DNA of 64,000 bases. It comes from Gaeumannomyces sp. JS-464 (lineage: Eukaryota; Ascomycota; Sordariomycetes; Magnaporthales; Magnaporthaceae). The DNA lies in assembly GCA_002197995.1 (NCBI GenBank), contig NGZR01000003.1, positions 6,572,001 through 6,636,000 of the forward strand, written 5' to 3'. The notes under the pieces were generated by a model. It searched no databases. It saw only the letters and a list, made by a program, of their open reading frames with translations, and was not told the origin of the DNA. The position numbers were made by a program, and so were the translations under genes. How positions within the stretch are numbered: position 1 is the stretch's first letter; each line of letters opens with the position of its first letter. Positions 35,368 to 46,580 of the stretch are shown piece by piece.

Positions 35368-36049
35368 GGATGGGCTCCTCTGCTTTCATGAAAATGCGGG
35401 TCGGCATGTAGGTGATCTTGATAGATCCTGCACATTTCTTGCAAGATTGAGGAGGTTTCCTTCGTGTCTCGTTCATTGCCTGTAGCATCACGGGGACGCA
35501 TTTTCAACACCACCAGCGACATCATGTACCAGGATATCCTGAGTAAAGGAGACACTGCCGTTGGACAGAACAAGGTATTTCCAACTGTACCCGAATATCA
35601 AGACTGCCCATATCATGTTGACATTTGAATGCTCCTACCACCCAGAGCGCTAAATGTGACGTGCCCTGAGGCAAATGAGGCGTTGAGCCCGGCAAGGTAT
35701 TAAACAGACAAACCCCCCAAAATGTGGCCCATGCACCTCACTCCGTCAAACCCTGCTTTTCCGGGGTCTATGATGTTGAAATCCAGAATCCTTCTGTATG
35801 CCCGATTGCAAGAAAAACCACCAACGCCGTGAACAACCATGCAAACCGTCTCCAAGGTGGGGGTTCCCAGACGCTCCTGGTGACGAGGGGATGCGAGGTT
35901 GGAGGATGTTTCGTTCTCATTCGAGAAGACTCCCCTCCTTAAACAAAAAGTGCGCCGAGATGAATGAACGAAAAAAAACAAAAGAACGCTTCCCAGTCTG
36001 GGAAATGACAGCAAGATCAAAGAAACGATTTTCTCCTCTTGCTTCCTCG
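35368..36049. other. Intergenic region between convergent genes
   Basis: 3' flanks of thymidylate kinase and GTP cyclohydrolase I. An A-rich patch lies near 35970-35985. No feature was recognised. Confidence 0.4.
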
Positions 36050-37142
36050 CTAGCACCTGTTGACGCCAATCAGGTTGAGGAACTCGTTGCGCGTGCGCTC
36101 GCGGCCCTCGAAGCAGCCCAGGACGCAGCTCGTGATGGTGGTGGCCGTCGACTTCTCGACCCCGCGCATGACCATGCACAGGTGGCTCGACTCCATGACG
36201 ACGGCCACGCCCTGCGGCTTGAGGATCTCCATGATCGCGTTGGCCACCTCCTTGGTCAGGCGCTCCTGGATCTGGAGGCGCCGGCTGAACATCTCGGCGA
36301 TGCGGGGCAGCTTCGACAGGCCGATGACGGAGTTGGACGGGATGTATCCGATGTGCATCTAGACGACAACAGACAGTCAGCCAGAGAGTAACCAGTCGGG
36401 GAAGGAAAACGAAGGGTTCGCTCGGCTGCCTGCCTACCTTGCCGGTGAAAGGCACCAGGTGGTGCTCGCACATGCTGAAGATCTCAATGTCCTTGATGAT
36501 GACCATCTCGTTGTGGCCCTCGTGGAAGATTGCGTTATTGATGATGTCCTTGACGTTCTGCTGGTAGCCCTTGGTGAAGAAGAGCAGGGCCTTGGCGTAG
36601 CGCTCCGGCGTGGCCAGCAGGCCCTCCCGGTCGGGGTCCTCGCCGACGCACTCGAGCAGCGTCCGGACGGCGCCGCGCATCTTCTCCAGGCGCTCGGCCG
36701 CCTGCTCGGGGGTCTCCTCGAGCCGGGCTCGGGTTCCGACGCCTGCGTGGGCCGAGAGAAGTTTCATGGTTAGAAAAAAAGGGGGCACACACAAACAGCT
36801 CCTGGGGGACGCATCGTTGGACGTACTGGGCCTGCTCAGGCCGTCAAAGTCTATGACGGGGCTGGGCGAGCGGGACTCGTCCATCTTGTTGGGCGGCGGT
36901 GGCGGTGGCGGCTCATCCCGGGGGTCGCGGGCGGCCTTGGTCATGCTGAGGCGGCGGTGCGACAGGCCGCCGTTGGGGACGCCGGAGCCGGCGGCGTGGC
37001 TGGCGGCCTTGCGCCTCTTGGACTTCTTGGTGTGCTCGGCGGCGCCATTGGCCTCGTCGACGTGGTGCTTGCGGGCGCGCTTGGAGCTGGTCTTGCCCGA
37101 GCCGTCGCTGGCGGGTGAGCTCCGGTCTTCGGTCTTGGTCAT
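36050..37142 (-). CDS. FOL2: GTP cyclohydrolase I
   Basis: This enzyme converts GTP to 7,8-dihydroneopterin triphosphate, the first step of folate and pterin synthesis. Three clean exons, 36827-37142, 36438-36742 and 36050-36358, encode 309 aa. Introns are GTACGT...CAG and GTAGGC...TAG. Family signatures are [38 protein letters not shown], the zinc site [13 protein letters not shown] (Cys and His), [19 protein letters not shown] and [11 protein letters not shown] with the other zinc Cys. The N-terminal 100 residues are a charged extension with basic clusters (KKSKRRK, KRARKHH) and PPPPPPP, longer than in yeast Fol2. It is divergent from TAF11 across 720 bp. Confidence 0.95.
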
Positions 37143-37862
37143 TTCGGAACAGCTGGGGATTGGATCTTTTCGGGAGGAAGCGGGATAGTCTGGCAAAAGA
37201 CGCAAGAGATCAATGTTGAGCGAGGCGGGGTTCGGACGATCAATTGGGTCTCATGGCTGGCCGGAATGAGGCCAGGAAGGGTTTGGATCCGGGGTGGCCG
37301 CCCTGGACGTGCCCGGCGGTATTTATCAAAGAAGGCGTGCGAGTCACTGGCCGAAAATTTGTCACCACCAAACACACGCCAGGGACTGCAAGTTTGGTTT
37401 GCGCGTCTGCATGCACTTCCCCAATTGCGATTGATGGTGTTTGGGCGGTGTTCCATGGCAGTCGGTCGCTGAAGCTAGCGCTATCTAATCGGAGCTCCTT
37501 TGCGCCTGGTAGGAACTGGAGACCGCAAAATTGCTCGAACCGAACGCCGGGAGCGGAGCCTGTGCGCAAGGGGTGTGGCTGCATTTGAATTTTTGGGCGG
37601 CAAACTTCCCAGCCTGTGGCTGGAGCACACCACGACTCAGGCGGCTCCGTTTCAGACGGTGGCGGCCGCTTTAGCTTCCTTCCCACTCCACCACCATACA
37701 AGCTTTTCCCTGCACTCGCGCACATCACTCTCCACCCCGGCAGCTGCGGTGGATTCGGACTCGCAGACTCTCAGAGAGCGCTGAAGCGCACTGGCCAATC
37801 CGATAGAAACCGCCCGGGGTCATTGCGCGCGCGCGAGTCGCCGCGTCGAACAAAAGGAAGAA
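37143..37862. promoter_or_regulatory. Bidirectional promoter region FOL2/TAF11
   Basis: 720 bp between two divergent starts, so both promoters must lie here. No clear TATA box; C/T-rich on the TAF11 side (37670-37740). Confidence 0.5.
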
Positions 37863-39246
37863 ATGGCGTCGTCGCCTCCACCAGCGGCATACTCCCAGTC
37901 GCCCACGGCGCTCTCACCACCCCACCCTGCGCACATCCACATCTCCCCGACGGCTACGACAGCGACGGCCGCGCCTGCCCCGTCGTCCAAGAGCAAGAAG
38001 CGACCCTCGATAGCCGATGGCGGCGGCAGCGCCCAGCAACTCCCTTCCCTGAAGCGACGAAAGGCCTCCATCATGTCCATCGCCTCGACCGGGTCCGCCC
38101 ACCCGCTGCGGCAGACATCGTTCCCGCCCGAGGACATTGGCGGTCCGCGCTCCCCGTCCGTCGACATCGACACCATGAGCATCGTGTCCGGCAGCCAGGT
38201 CAGCGCCGTCGGCAGCGCCGCCGGCCCGCCGGCCAAGAAGAAGCGCGGCCGCAAGTCCAAGGCCGACAAGGCCCGCGAGGCCCGCGAGCAGACGCCGTCC
38301 TTGGTCAACGGGCGCACGGGGACCGGCGGCAGCGCGGCGCGGCGGCGGAAGCGTCATCAGTGGAGCAGGGGGAGGGGGAGCCGATGGCCGCAGCACAACG
38401 GGCGGTCAGGGCGGCGGCGCTGGCGGCGGTGACCAGGCCGAGGACGACGACGACGAAAACGACGTCGTTCACATGTCGATAACGTCGGCGCGGCGGTCCG
38501 AAGCCCAGACTGCCGAGGAGAAGAGGCTTCGTGCCATGCTTACGCGGTGTATGGCACGGATCAGTTCGACCGGTTCGGAAACTGGAGGGCCGCAAAGCTG
38601 CCAGACCAGGTCGTCAGAAGGGTAGGGGTCTACAGAAAGCTTTCACCGTTGCCAAGACGCCAGCCATTGCTAACATATTTGCCCTCTTCCACAGGTCGTC
38701 AATGCTACGGTCTCTCAGTCCGTTCCCAGTCAGATCGTGATCGCCGTCAGGACAGTCACCAAGTTCTACCTTTGCGACATCATTAGGATTGCTCGCGAAG
38801 TTCAAGCCGAGTGGATAGCCGCGGGCGCCGAGGTGCAGGCCGCTGACTTCACTGAGGACGACAATGGCCATATTGCTTTGGGCGATGAGATGTCATGGCC
38901 CGGCAAGGTCATGTCGGCCGAGGAGGAGGAGCAGGTGCAGGCCGCCGCCGAAGCCGAGGGCGCGGCCGGAAACTCTTTTACAGACAGCAGCACCGGCGTG
39001 CCCACGCAGGGGTCGATGAGTTTTGCCAGCCGGAACGAGGAGCTGGATCGGCAAACGCGCGAGGTCATTCTACGCGAGCCGCCACGCGGGCCACTGAGGC
39101 CCGAACACCTACGCGAGGCCCTTCGCCGCTACCAAGCATCTGCACAGAGCCAGGGAATAGGGTCTCTACGGGTCTGGCAGGAGCAACAAAGGAGCGGCGT
39201 TGAAAGGTTTCCTTCCAGGACGGGTGGTCGACGGATCTTCAGGTAA
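37863..39246 (+). CDS. TAF11: TFIID subunit TAF11 (histone-fold)
   Basis: A subunit of general transcription factor TFIID that pairs with TAF13 through a histone fold. The N-terminal third is disordered with basic motifs (PAKKKRGRKSKADKARE). The fold starts after an acidic stretch (DDDDENDVVHMS, EEKRLRAML). It includes the helix YGTDQFDRFGNWRAAKLPDQ, and across an intron (38622-38694, GTAGGG...GCTAAC...CAG) VVNATVSQSVPSQIVIAVRT, then KFYLCDIIRIAREVQAEW. The C-terminal part has the long helix NEELDRQTREVIL and HLREALRRYQAS, usual in fungal TAF11. The frame moves at about 38330, 38390 and 38545, each fitting one lost base. Because the gene is essential, these are probably assembly errors. Confidence 0.9.
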
Positions 39247-39447
39247 CTTGAAGATGGGTTCTTATTACTGTATTACTTTAAACTTGGAATGTTTAGATTT
39301 TAGGGCCCAGCCAAATCCCCAGAGGCCTCACGCGGCGTATCATGATACCCCTAATATTAGCGTTTGACCATTCTACATATTACCTAGGTTATTGCAGGTA
39401 GAGGGAAAAAAGCGGAAAAAGAAAAACAAAAACACGGGAGTTGTTCC

Positions 39448-39575
39448 TATGGTGGGAGTTGAACTCTGGGTCCAACGAGTGCCTACCCCATCAGTCCAGA
39501 CGTGCGACACCGGCCCGCTTTACAGCGCATTAGACCCTTACCGTTCGACCAGCGACCGGTGGGCTCCTGTGGTGA
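39448..39575 (-). repeat. tRNA-like relic (possible SINE head)
   Basis: On the minus strand, an A-box-like TGGTCGAACGGTAAGGGTC is followed about 80 nt later by a B-box-like GAGTTCAACTCC and a T-rich tract (TTTTTGTTTTTC). The acceptor and T stems do not pair well, so it is not a functional tRNA. It lies between the convergent TAF11 and HsbA genes. Confidence 0.3.
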
Positions 39576-39986
39576 CTGCTGCCGCCTTGTCACTCGAACA
39601 TCACTCGATCGTCACCTTGGGCGGATACAGATGACATCATGGGGCAGAAGAGGGTTGACCGCACCCTCCACTCGGAGCTGGACGGGGCTCAGCAAGACCC
39701 AGAAGGTACTAAAGTCGTTATACGACAAGTTCTCTAGCAAGACAGAACCACCAGGTAGGTCTGTCATGATGATCACACAGCCAACCGGCTATTTACAGGA
39801 CAAAACGTGGGAATTTATTACTATCTGACACCAATTGCGATAGAAGAGAAACCCTTTTTCTTGGGTAGTGACCAGCAAAAAGTCTCAGCTCAGCCGGGTC
39901 AACATTTTCCTTCCAAACTCTTTCACTCTCTTTCCGGACCCGACTCCCCGCAAAGCACATCACTCCACAGCAAGCCTCGCCTCGAC

Positions 39987-40717
39987 CTACAGGGCCAGAC
40001 CGACAGCGGCGATGCACAGAGCGAGAGGGGCGACGGCGACACCAGCGCCGGCGGTGACGGGCATGTTGGGGCTGCCGCTGCTGGCGTTGCCGGAGCTGGA
40101 GCCAGAGCCACCACTAGCACCGGGGCCCGGGGCGACGGAGCCCTGGCGGTTGGTGCAGTTGCCGGGGGCGAAGGCCTGTTGGCTCTGCTTGAGGGTGTCG
40201 GTGAAGCCGCTCGAGACCTGGGCGGCCAGCTGCTGGACCTCCTGGGGCACCTTTTGCACGATGGCGTCGATGAGCTGCTTGGCGACGGAGCCCAGGTCGC
40301 CGGTCTGCTTGAAGACGATCTCACACAGCCCCGCGTTCTGAAACGCGTTCTTCTTGTTGCTCAGCGCCTGGATCAGGGCGTTGCCGTCGTTCTGCAGGCC
40401 CGTCACGGTCCCCTGCAGGGTGACGGCGTCGTTGAGCGAGATGGGCGTCGTGGCGCTGATGTCGGTCACGCCCTTGTTGAGGCTGTTGAGCATGTTGGTG
40501 GACGCGGTGAGCAGCTTGGCCGGGTCGCCGTTGAAGTTGTTGATGGCCGCGGTGAGCTCCTTGATGCGGTTGTCCGCGTCGGTCACGACGGCGCTGATGG
40601 TCGCAGGTCGCGCTCGGCGATCTCCGGCAGGACGGCCCGCAGGTGCGACTCGAGTTGTACGGCGGCCAGGGCTGCGCCGGCCGAGAGGACGAGGGTGAAG
40701 GACGTTGGGAGATGCAT
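39987..40717 (-). CDS. HsbA-type hydrophobic surface-binding protein, GPI-anchored
   Basis: A secreted cell-surface protein of the HsbA family, which helps fungi bind hydrophobic surfaces. ATG 40717 starts a clean signal peptide (MHLPTSFTLVLSAGAALAA). The helical domain contains VTDADNRIKELTAAINNFNG, SLNDAVTLQGTVTGLQNDGN, GLCEIVFKQTGDLGSVAKQL and FTDTLKQSQQAFAPGNC, with two conserved cysteines. A Gly/Ser stalk and a C-terminal hydrophobic tail (VAVAPLALCIAAVGLAL) preceded by small residues indicate a GPI signal. One base is missing at about 40604, between ERDL and ATISAVVTDAD; the GCGACC there needs an extra G. Gene identity is firm; the role in surface attachment is inferred from the family. 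Confidence 0.85.
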
Positions 40718-42238
40718 CGCGACTGTTGTGTGGCAGTAGTAGTCGTGGTGATGTCTGCTGTAAGTGTGAGTTGTCTACTCTTGTGCGAGCTGGGGGAGCA
40801 AGTCTTTGATGTTTGACTTTTGTTGACTGGATGTCGATGATGCCGAGTAGGATGAAAGATAGACTACCCTCGGTGGGTGTTCGGAAGGTTAATATAAGTA
40901 ACCTCTAGGTGTCCATGATGTGACCGGCATGCACGTCTGATATTCTGCTGTCGCAACCATGGTCACAGCCTCTCCCGGTACGTGGCCAGCCCACGGCTTT
41001 GCCTCCCGCAAGCTCGGCCCTCTGATGCCGAGCCACAAACCCTGCCTCCGTCTGAAGAGACGTCTAGACGCCTCTGGCTTCTAGGGAGGCAGAGGCTCCT
41101 GACGGGCGAATCGCGGGGCGTCTTCCTGCTTGTTGGTCCGTCTCTGAAGCCGGCGGAGGCCCTGGGCAAAGCCCACCCACACCACACACACACATACGCA
41201 CCTCTACGCACACCTCCATGTACATACATACCACACGGAATCGAGACCGATTGCGTGTCTTGGCAGGGTCCGTGGCACGGGCACTGTCAGAATGCAGGTT
41301 GGGCTACAGGGAGATGCTTGCGTCGCCCTACTCTCCTCGCTGACGTCGAGCCGAGGGGCGCGGGCCGCAGATGGAACCCTGGAGAAGATGCCTTTTGTGG
41401 GCTGTCTAGGCATAGGCGTTTCGTTTTCCTCGGCTCCTGGGTACTGCCGAACCTTGGGGAAGTCCGGATACAAGGTTTGGCATTGCACGGCGGCCATCCA
41501 TGCCCGGATGTCGCTGTCAACACCATGAGGGTGTTGCCTAGTTACAAAGCATGCAGCCCTGAGCTTACCCGATGTGAGAATATCGTCAGGCAGTGACCTC
41601 TCCCTGATATTCGCTGCCTCAAGACAATTCTGGCACTAGGTATGCGGAGGCTCCTCCTTAGACCATGGCCGCCACGCTTCCATCCTTTTTGCGGCGAGAA
41701 ACTTCAAGTTTCCTGGAAGTGTAACAGAAACCCCAGCTCTTTCTCGGCATCTGCAGGGTTGAAACCTGCTACCAACATCAGACGACGTCCCTGCGACGAT
41801 CGGCTCCGGCTTTTGGTGTTTGCCGATCATGAGCCCTGTAACGCCTGCTCGGCCTTGTACCAGCCATTCAGTGGCGGCTAAGCCACGCATCCAGTCCAGG
41901 ATGGTGTGCGTGTGTGTGTCGCTGCCGCATACATACCTCGACGCGCTCTCATATCTTACCTGGCCCAGCGCCCCGACGCGGCATATTCCCCGTTCCTCTG
42001 CGTGGTTTGCCGGCCGCCCTGCTCTAACGGGCTGCGCACGCGGTAGAGTATCTCGATATGAAGACTGTCGTCTTTTGCTCCCATCGTCTGCACGCATTGC
42101 TTCGGGTGTGTTCACGTCCATGCGAGCCTTGGCGGCCGAGTCGGGCGCCCGGGAATAGCACGAGTGCTGCTGATGCAGCGCGGCGAGTCAGAGGGGGTCG
42201 ATGCACGGGGTTTTTCTTCCCTACCGGCCTCTCAATTA
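40718..42238. other. Intergenic region, no gene seen
   Basis: About 1.5 kb between the HsbA start and the transposon. A (CA)n-like patch at 41175-41235 and a short GTGTGTGT run at 41905 are the only simple repeats. The open frames are short and overlap on both strands. Confidence 0.4.
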
Positions 42239-42323
42239 CCTGGGGACTGTCCGTTGTGGGTCCCCTCTGAGAGGGGAGTAAAAAAATCAGGTTTGCACAA
42301 AAACTCCGGCCCACAGATCTGCC
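42239..42323 (+). repeat. Left terminal inverted repeat
   Basis: 85 bp beginning CCTGGGGACTGTCCGTTGTG. It pairs without gaps with the right repeat at about 11 mismatches, mostly transitions. It contains the internal palindrome TCCCCTCTGAGAGGGGA. Confidence 0.85.
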
Positions 42324-44402
42324 GCCAAATAAGCCAGGCAATCTGTGCAGGAAAGTTCAATCGCGAACAAAACAACAACTAAAAGGCTTAAGGAGATATA
42401 AGTTGTAAAAAAGGAACGAGCAAAGCGGGGAGATTTTATTAAAATAGGATATTTGGCTTAAATACGTGTATTTTTGCGGGTGAATTCCAGGATTTGCAAT
42501 CGCTTTAAATATACGTTTTTTAACGATTAACAGTCGCTAATAGGCCAAATTTGCATTTAAAAACTTAATTTTGGTGCAATTTCTTTTTGGGACTTAATCC
42601 CTTAATAAAAGGGTTAATCGTAATTAAAATCCGGGTTTAAATCCCGGATTTAAAGTTAAGGCTGGCCTTTTAAGCTACCCACTTAAGGATAAAGCGAACT
42701 GGGCGGTAACGGAGGTAAAAATTTTATTAAAAGGTCGTCGTTTTGGGCTAAAAGATTTAGCAAATTAGCGAAGGCTTAATCCTTTTTATTAAAAGCCGGT
42801 AACCTTACGGATCCGGCTGGGCAAGCGTTTAAGTGCAAATATCGATAAATACGTCGCTATCAAGGATTACGTCGGTTAAAGGTTTGCCGGTAACCTTTTT
42901 GCTTGTATTTATTACCCAATTAGCGTTTTTTTCGCTTTTTAAACGCCACTTTTTATTATTAGGTTAAAAGGTAATAAATTCGGCGTTAAATCTGATAAAG
43001 TCGAAATATTAAGCCTTCGTTACCTTCCGGCTTTAAAAGGTCCTGCTAGCGGTGCGCTAAACGGCCTCGTGCTTTTGTTATTGCTTTTGCAAAAGCTTTT
43101 TAAACTTTCGTTGGGCTTTTTTCGCCTTTTTAGCCTTTTTTTACAGCGGCGGTCCTTTTTTCGCGCTCGCATTTCGGCGAGCATTATTAAAGTAGCGAAT
43201 TGCTTATTTAACGATTTAATAGTACGGCGGATCCGCTAATTTAAAAGGCGTTTAAACCGTGCGTTTTTTTTTTAACGTTCCGTTTCGGCATTGCGCTAAA
43301 AAAGGATCGCCTCGTTTATAGCCGCGGAAAAAGATTTTAACCCGCGGCGTGTAAACGAGCTTATAAAAGCCGTAAAATGGCCGTATTTAATACGTAAACT
43401 TTTTGTAATATATTTAACGGCATTATAACGAGAATTTAATAGTAAAGCCTTTAGTAAACGCGGGGTTTAAATCGCGATTTTATTACCGGTAAGCCGGTTA
43501 AAAACCCGGGCCGGGTTAAAAAGCTAAATGCCGCTATTTTTAAATCCAGTAATAACGTGCTTTTTAATAAAAGCAGCCTTTTAAATGCGCTAAAATGAGC
43601 TTTAATTATTAGCTAATTTGTACGGGATTTAAAACATAGGAAAACCTTATTTCGAAAGCTATTATAAAGTCGGTACGCGTAAACCTTACGTTGTTTTCGC
43701 GCACCTTTTCGAATAAAACCTTTTAATATTCGTTTTTAAAATGCGAAAAAACGCTAACGTTTATAAGCTGCATTTAATGCGACGAATGCGCTGGTAAGCT
43801 AACTAATTAAATATCGAACCGCAAGCAGTAATCGATTATTTCGATTAAAAAGTGCCTGGTAAAGCCGTCGAAAATTAGCCAGCGTTAAATCCGCTTGCCG
43901 TAAGCCTTTTAACGAGTGCCTTTTTAATAATCTTTTTAATTAAACGGATTTATTAAAAAATCGAATTTAATATTAGCAAAATAGCTAAACTAATCCTTTA
44001 AAAACGGGCTTTTTAAAGCTTATACCCCCGCGATTAGCGGCTAAAAAAGGCGGTTAAAAATACGGATTTAAACGAGGGTAATTTTTTAGCTCGAAAAGCC
44101 GGTAAATAACCGCATAAAAGCAATATCGCCGGGTAGATTTACCTTTTTCCATTCCGTTAACGGCTATTATTTAAAAATATAAAAAGGCGGAAAAAAGTTA
44201 CTAATAGCGTTGCCGGCTTTTATTAACGTGCAAGACTTTTTGTTAACCGGGTCGATAAAGTGCGGCTTTACGTGCTTTTTTTTTTAATTACAACCACGAC
44301 TTTAATCCGGCCGTTACGCACGCTTATCCGGCACCCTATTTCGTTTGCGTTCCAAACCGCGGAAGCCGTTATTTCCTGCTTAGCCGCCATCTTTTCCGAC
44401 TT

Positions 44403-44925
44403 TTAATACCAACGTTTAACGTTGTTAGGCTGGATTTTAAACCTTAGCCTGCTCGCTTTAACAAAGCGAGTACCAATTTTTCGAAGCTCGGGGTGGTTCC
44501 TTTTCCAAACGGGATACCAGTTCCTGTTAATTTCGGATAACGCGGAGGGTTGCGGCGGGCGCGGAAAAAGGTCGCCGCCGTTACTATTCGTCTTTAGTGG
44601 CCGGCCAGCCGGCCCGTTTAAGCTGTACAACGTACGCGACTACCGCAAAATCCTTAGCCTTGGTTAGCGTGCGAAGGCGGCCCTAGGGCAGGTAGGAAAG
44701 GTTAGGCCTCCCAAACGACTGCAGGGACCTAACGTGCCGCTTTATAAAGGAGTAAAGCACTTTTACGCGCACGCAGAAGGCACGGAGTCCCTCCAGCGGC
44801 GCGTTTTTGAGAAGGGCGTATTTACGCGCTAAATGGGCGCGTTTTTGGCCTGCCTGCAAGATTTGCACGTATCGCCGTGCAGCCCTGATCGCGGGCGACT
44901 CCCTAATATCCTTATTTCCCAGCAT
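44403..44925 (-). pseudogene. Transposase N-terminal remnant
   Basis: Two minus-strand fragments. 44683-44925 has SPAIRAARRYVQ, resembling the first helix-turn-helix of pogo/Fot1 transposases. 44403-44630 has NWYPVWKRNHPELRKIGTRF followed by KASRLRFKIQ and NVKRWY. The W-x-x-x-W/F-x-x-RHPEL pattern with a downstream W is typical of the second CENP-B-like DNA-binding domain. Everything downstream towards 42.3 kb is broken by stops. Assignment is by motif resemblance only. Confidence 0.5.
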
Positions 44926-45002
44926 TTTTATTTGTAAGTGCGTTGGCAGGCAAAAGAGTACAATTGAAGCTGATTAAAATACGCGTCGCGGCTAATTTCT
45001 AT

Positions 45003-45087
45003 GGCAGATTTGTGGGCCGGAGTTTTTGTGCAAATTTTGGTTTTTTACTCCCCTTTTAAAGGGGACCCACAACGGACAGTCCCTAGG
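45003..45087 (-). repeat. Right terminal inverted repeat
   Basis: Reverse complement begins CCTAGGGACTGTCCGTTGTG. The internal palindrome here is TCCCCTTTAAAAGGGGA, the same position as in the left repeat but with G:C positions changed to A:T. Confidence 0.85.
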
Positions 45088-45089
45088 TA

Positions 45090-46580
45090 GGTAGATAAAT
45101 CTTACGGACTTTGGCCCTGACACGGCACCCTTGCTTGCTATTTTTAACGCAGTTATACAACCGACGGACAAAAGTACCGCTTCGTTTTCAATTTTCCACT
45201 TTACCCTCGAAATTAGCCACCCATTTCAACGTAGCACCGCACGGTTAAATTCGTTTCAATGAATACAAAACTTTGGTAAATAGATAAACAGAAGCAGTGG
45301 ATTGCGTGTGTATTTTTTCCGATATTTTATATACCACATTCGTAGTTGTGTTGGTAGGGTTGATGAGAACGCGTCGCGGGGTTGCGGGACCAAAAAAAAT
45401 CGAAGCGATACTTTTGTCTTCCCACTGTAGTCTTGATTCCGAGAGCGAGGGCGGCCGTTGACAGGCTGGCTCTAGCCCTAGCAAACCGGGCTGGTATTCA
45501 CACATGTTAAAAAAATAGGCCAAGGCGGCGCCCGAGACCCGTTGCTGCTAAAAATGTCAGTAGACACACGAGCTATTCTAAAGTTAAATACCACGCAAGG
45601 CCAACGTCCTACGCGTCCTGCAATGCGAGTGCCAGCTCGTAACCGTGAGTAGAGAGTACTGGGAATTACTGGAACTTGCAACAATGCTGCGCAGCAACGT
45701 GGCCTGCGACAATCTGCACAGGACAGTTCAGAGGTCTATCGGAATTCCTCCATGCGATAGTATTATGCCTTTGTGTGCGACTCGTGGGATCGAGGAGTGA
45801 ACTCCGGGTGACCGGGGGACCATGAAAGCGCCGGTGTCGCTGTGGCCGTCTCTCGCCGGGACAGAGACCCCAAAGTTCCGTATATACAAGACGCGCCCGG
45901 CTTGCATCTCGTCTCTTTGATACCATCAGTGGACGGCAGCCGCCTGCCAGCCTTCTGTTGCGGTATGGTGGTGTCTCTGTCGGTGCCCACAATGCGAGCA
46001 TGAGCCCAGGGCGACGCCGAGATGAAGCACTTCAAGACTCACTTGTCGTCTGGGGAACAGATTTAACCAAATGGTAGGTTGAGGGTCACTCCTGGTGTGA
46101 AATCCTATCTACAATCGGGTAAAATCTTCGGTTTTTTACCCCTGGAATATTCAGGTCGCTGGTTTCCAACTGGCTGTCTTCCAACTGGCTGTCCTTCAGA
46201 GCTCGCTAACCAATTGGAAATATGCCCAAAGGAGCAAGGTCGGCGGTAATGCCAGTCCAGAAATATAATGGGGCAATTATACATTCAATTATCTTCCTAT
46301 CATAAAAGACTTGCACCGCCTGCCTGCGGCTTCGCCCCACGTTGAACGCCCGAATGCGAAATACGATCAATCCGCGGATTGGACCTGATTCGTTGGAATT
46401 GGCCTCAGCCACCGAGCTGAAAGATGGCTCGCTGTCGATCATGACCGCTGGCTGGCTGACGTAAACCAAGACTTGCACGCAATAAATGTCCTGATAGTCC
46501 CTCGCGCCACCTTTTCGACTTCAAGCCAAGGTTGACTTGAGGTCGGAAGCCGAAACTCATGATACAAAGCCCTATAACCA
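45090..46580. other. Intergenic region, no gene seen
   Basis: About 1.5 kb between the transposon and the MFS gene. Its composition recovers from AT-rich to normal. No domain, RNA gene or repeat was recognised; the last 500 bp should hold the MFS promoter. Confidence 0.4.

Larger units (their letters stand above)
42239..45087 (-). mobile_element. Decayed DNA transposon, Tc1/mariner-pogo type
   Basis: A 2849-bp element bounded by 85-bp terminal inverted repeats and flanked on both sides by TA (42237-42238 and 45088-45089), the target duplication of Tc1/mariner and pogo/Fot1 elements. The interior is very AT-rich, full of TTAA/TTAAA, and poor in CA/TG while CG remains. Most differences between the two repeats are G/A or C/T. 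Both traits fit repeat-induced point mutation. Minus-strand fragments near the right end look like a transposase N-terminal region. No long frame survives, so the copy is dead. Confidence 0.8.

Noticed and set aside
37616..38482. 289-aa + frame over the TAF11 5' region
   Set aside because: Mostly a shadow frame; only a short stretch near 38340-38390 belongs to TAF11 because of a shifted frame there.
44403..44667. 81-aa plus-strand frame inside the transposon
   Set aside because: It is the complement of the minus-strand fragment with the transposase-like motif and has no motif of its own.
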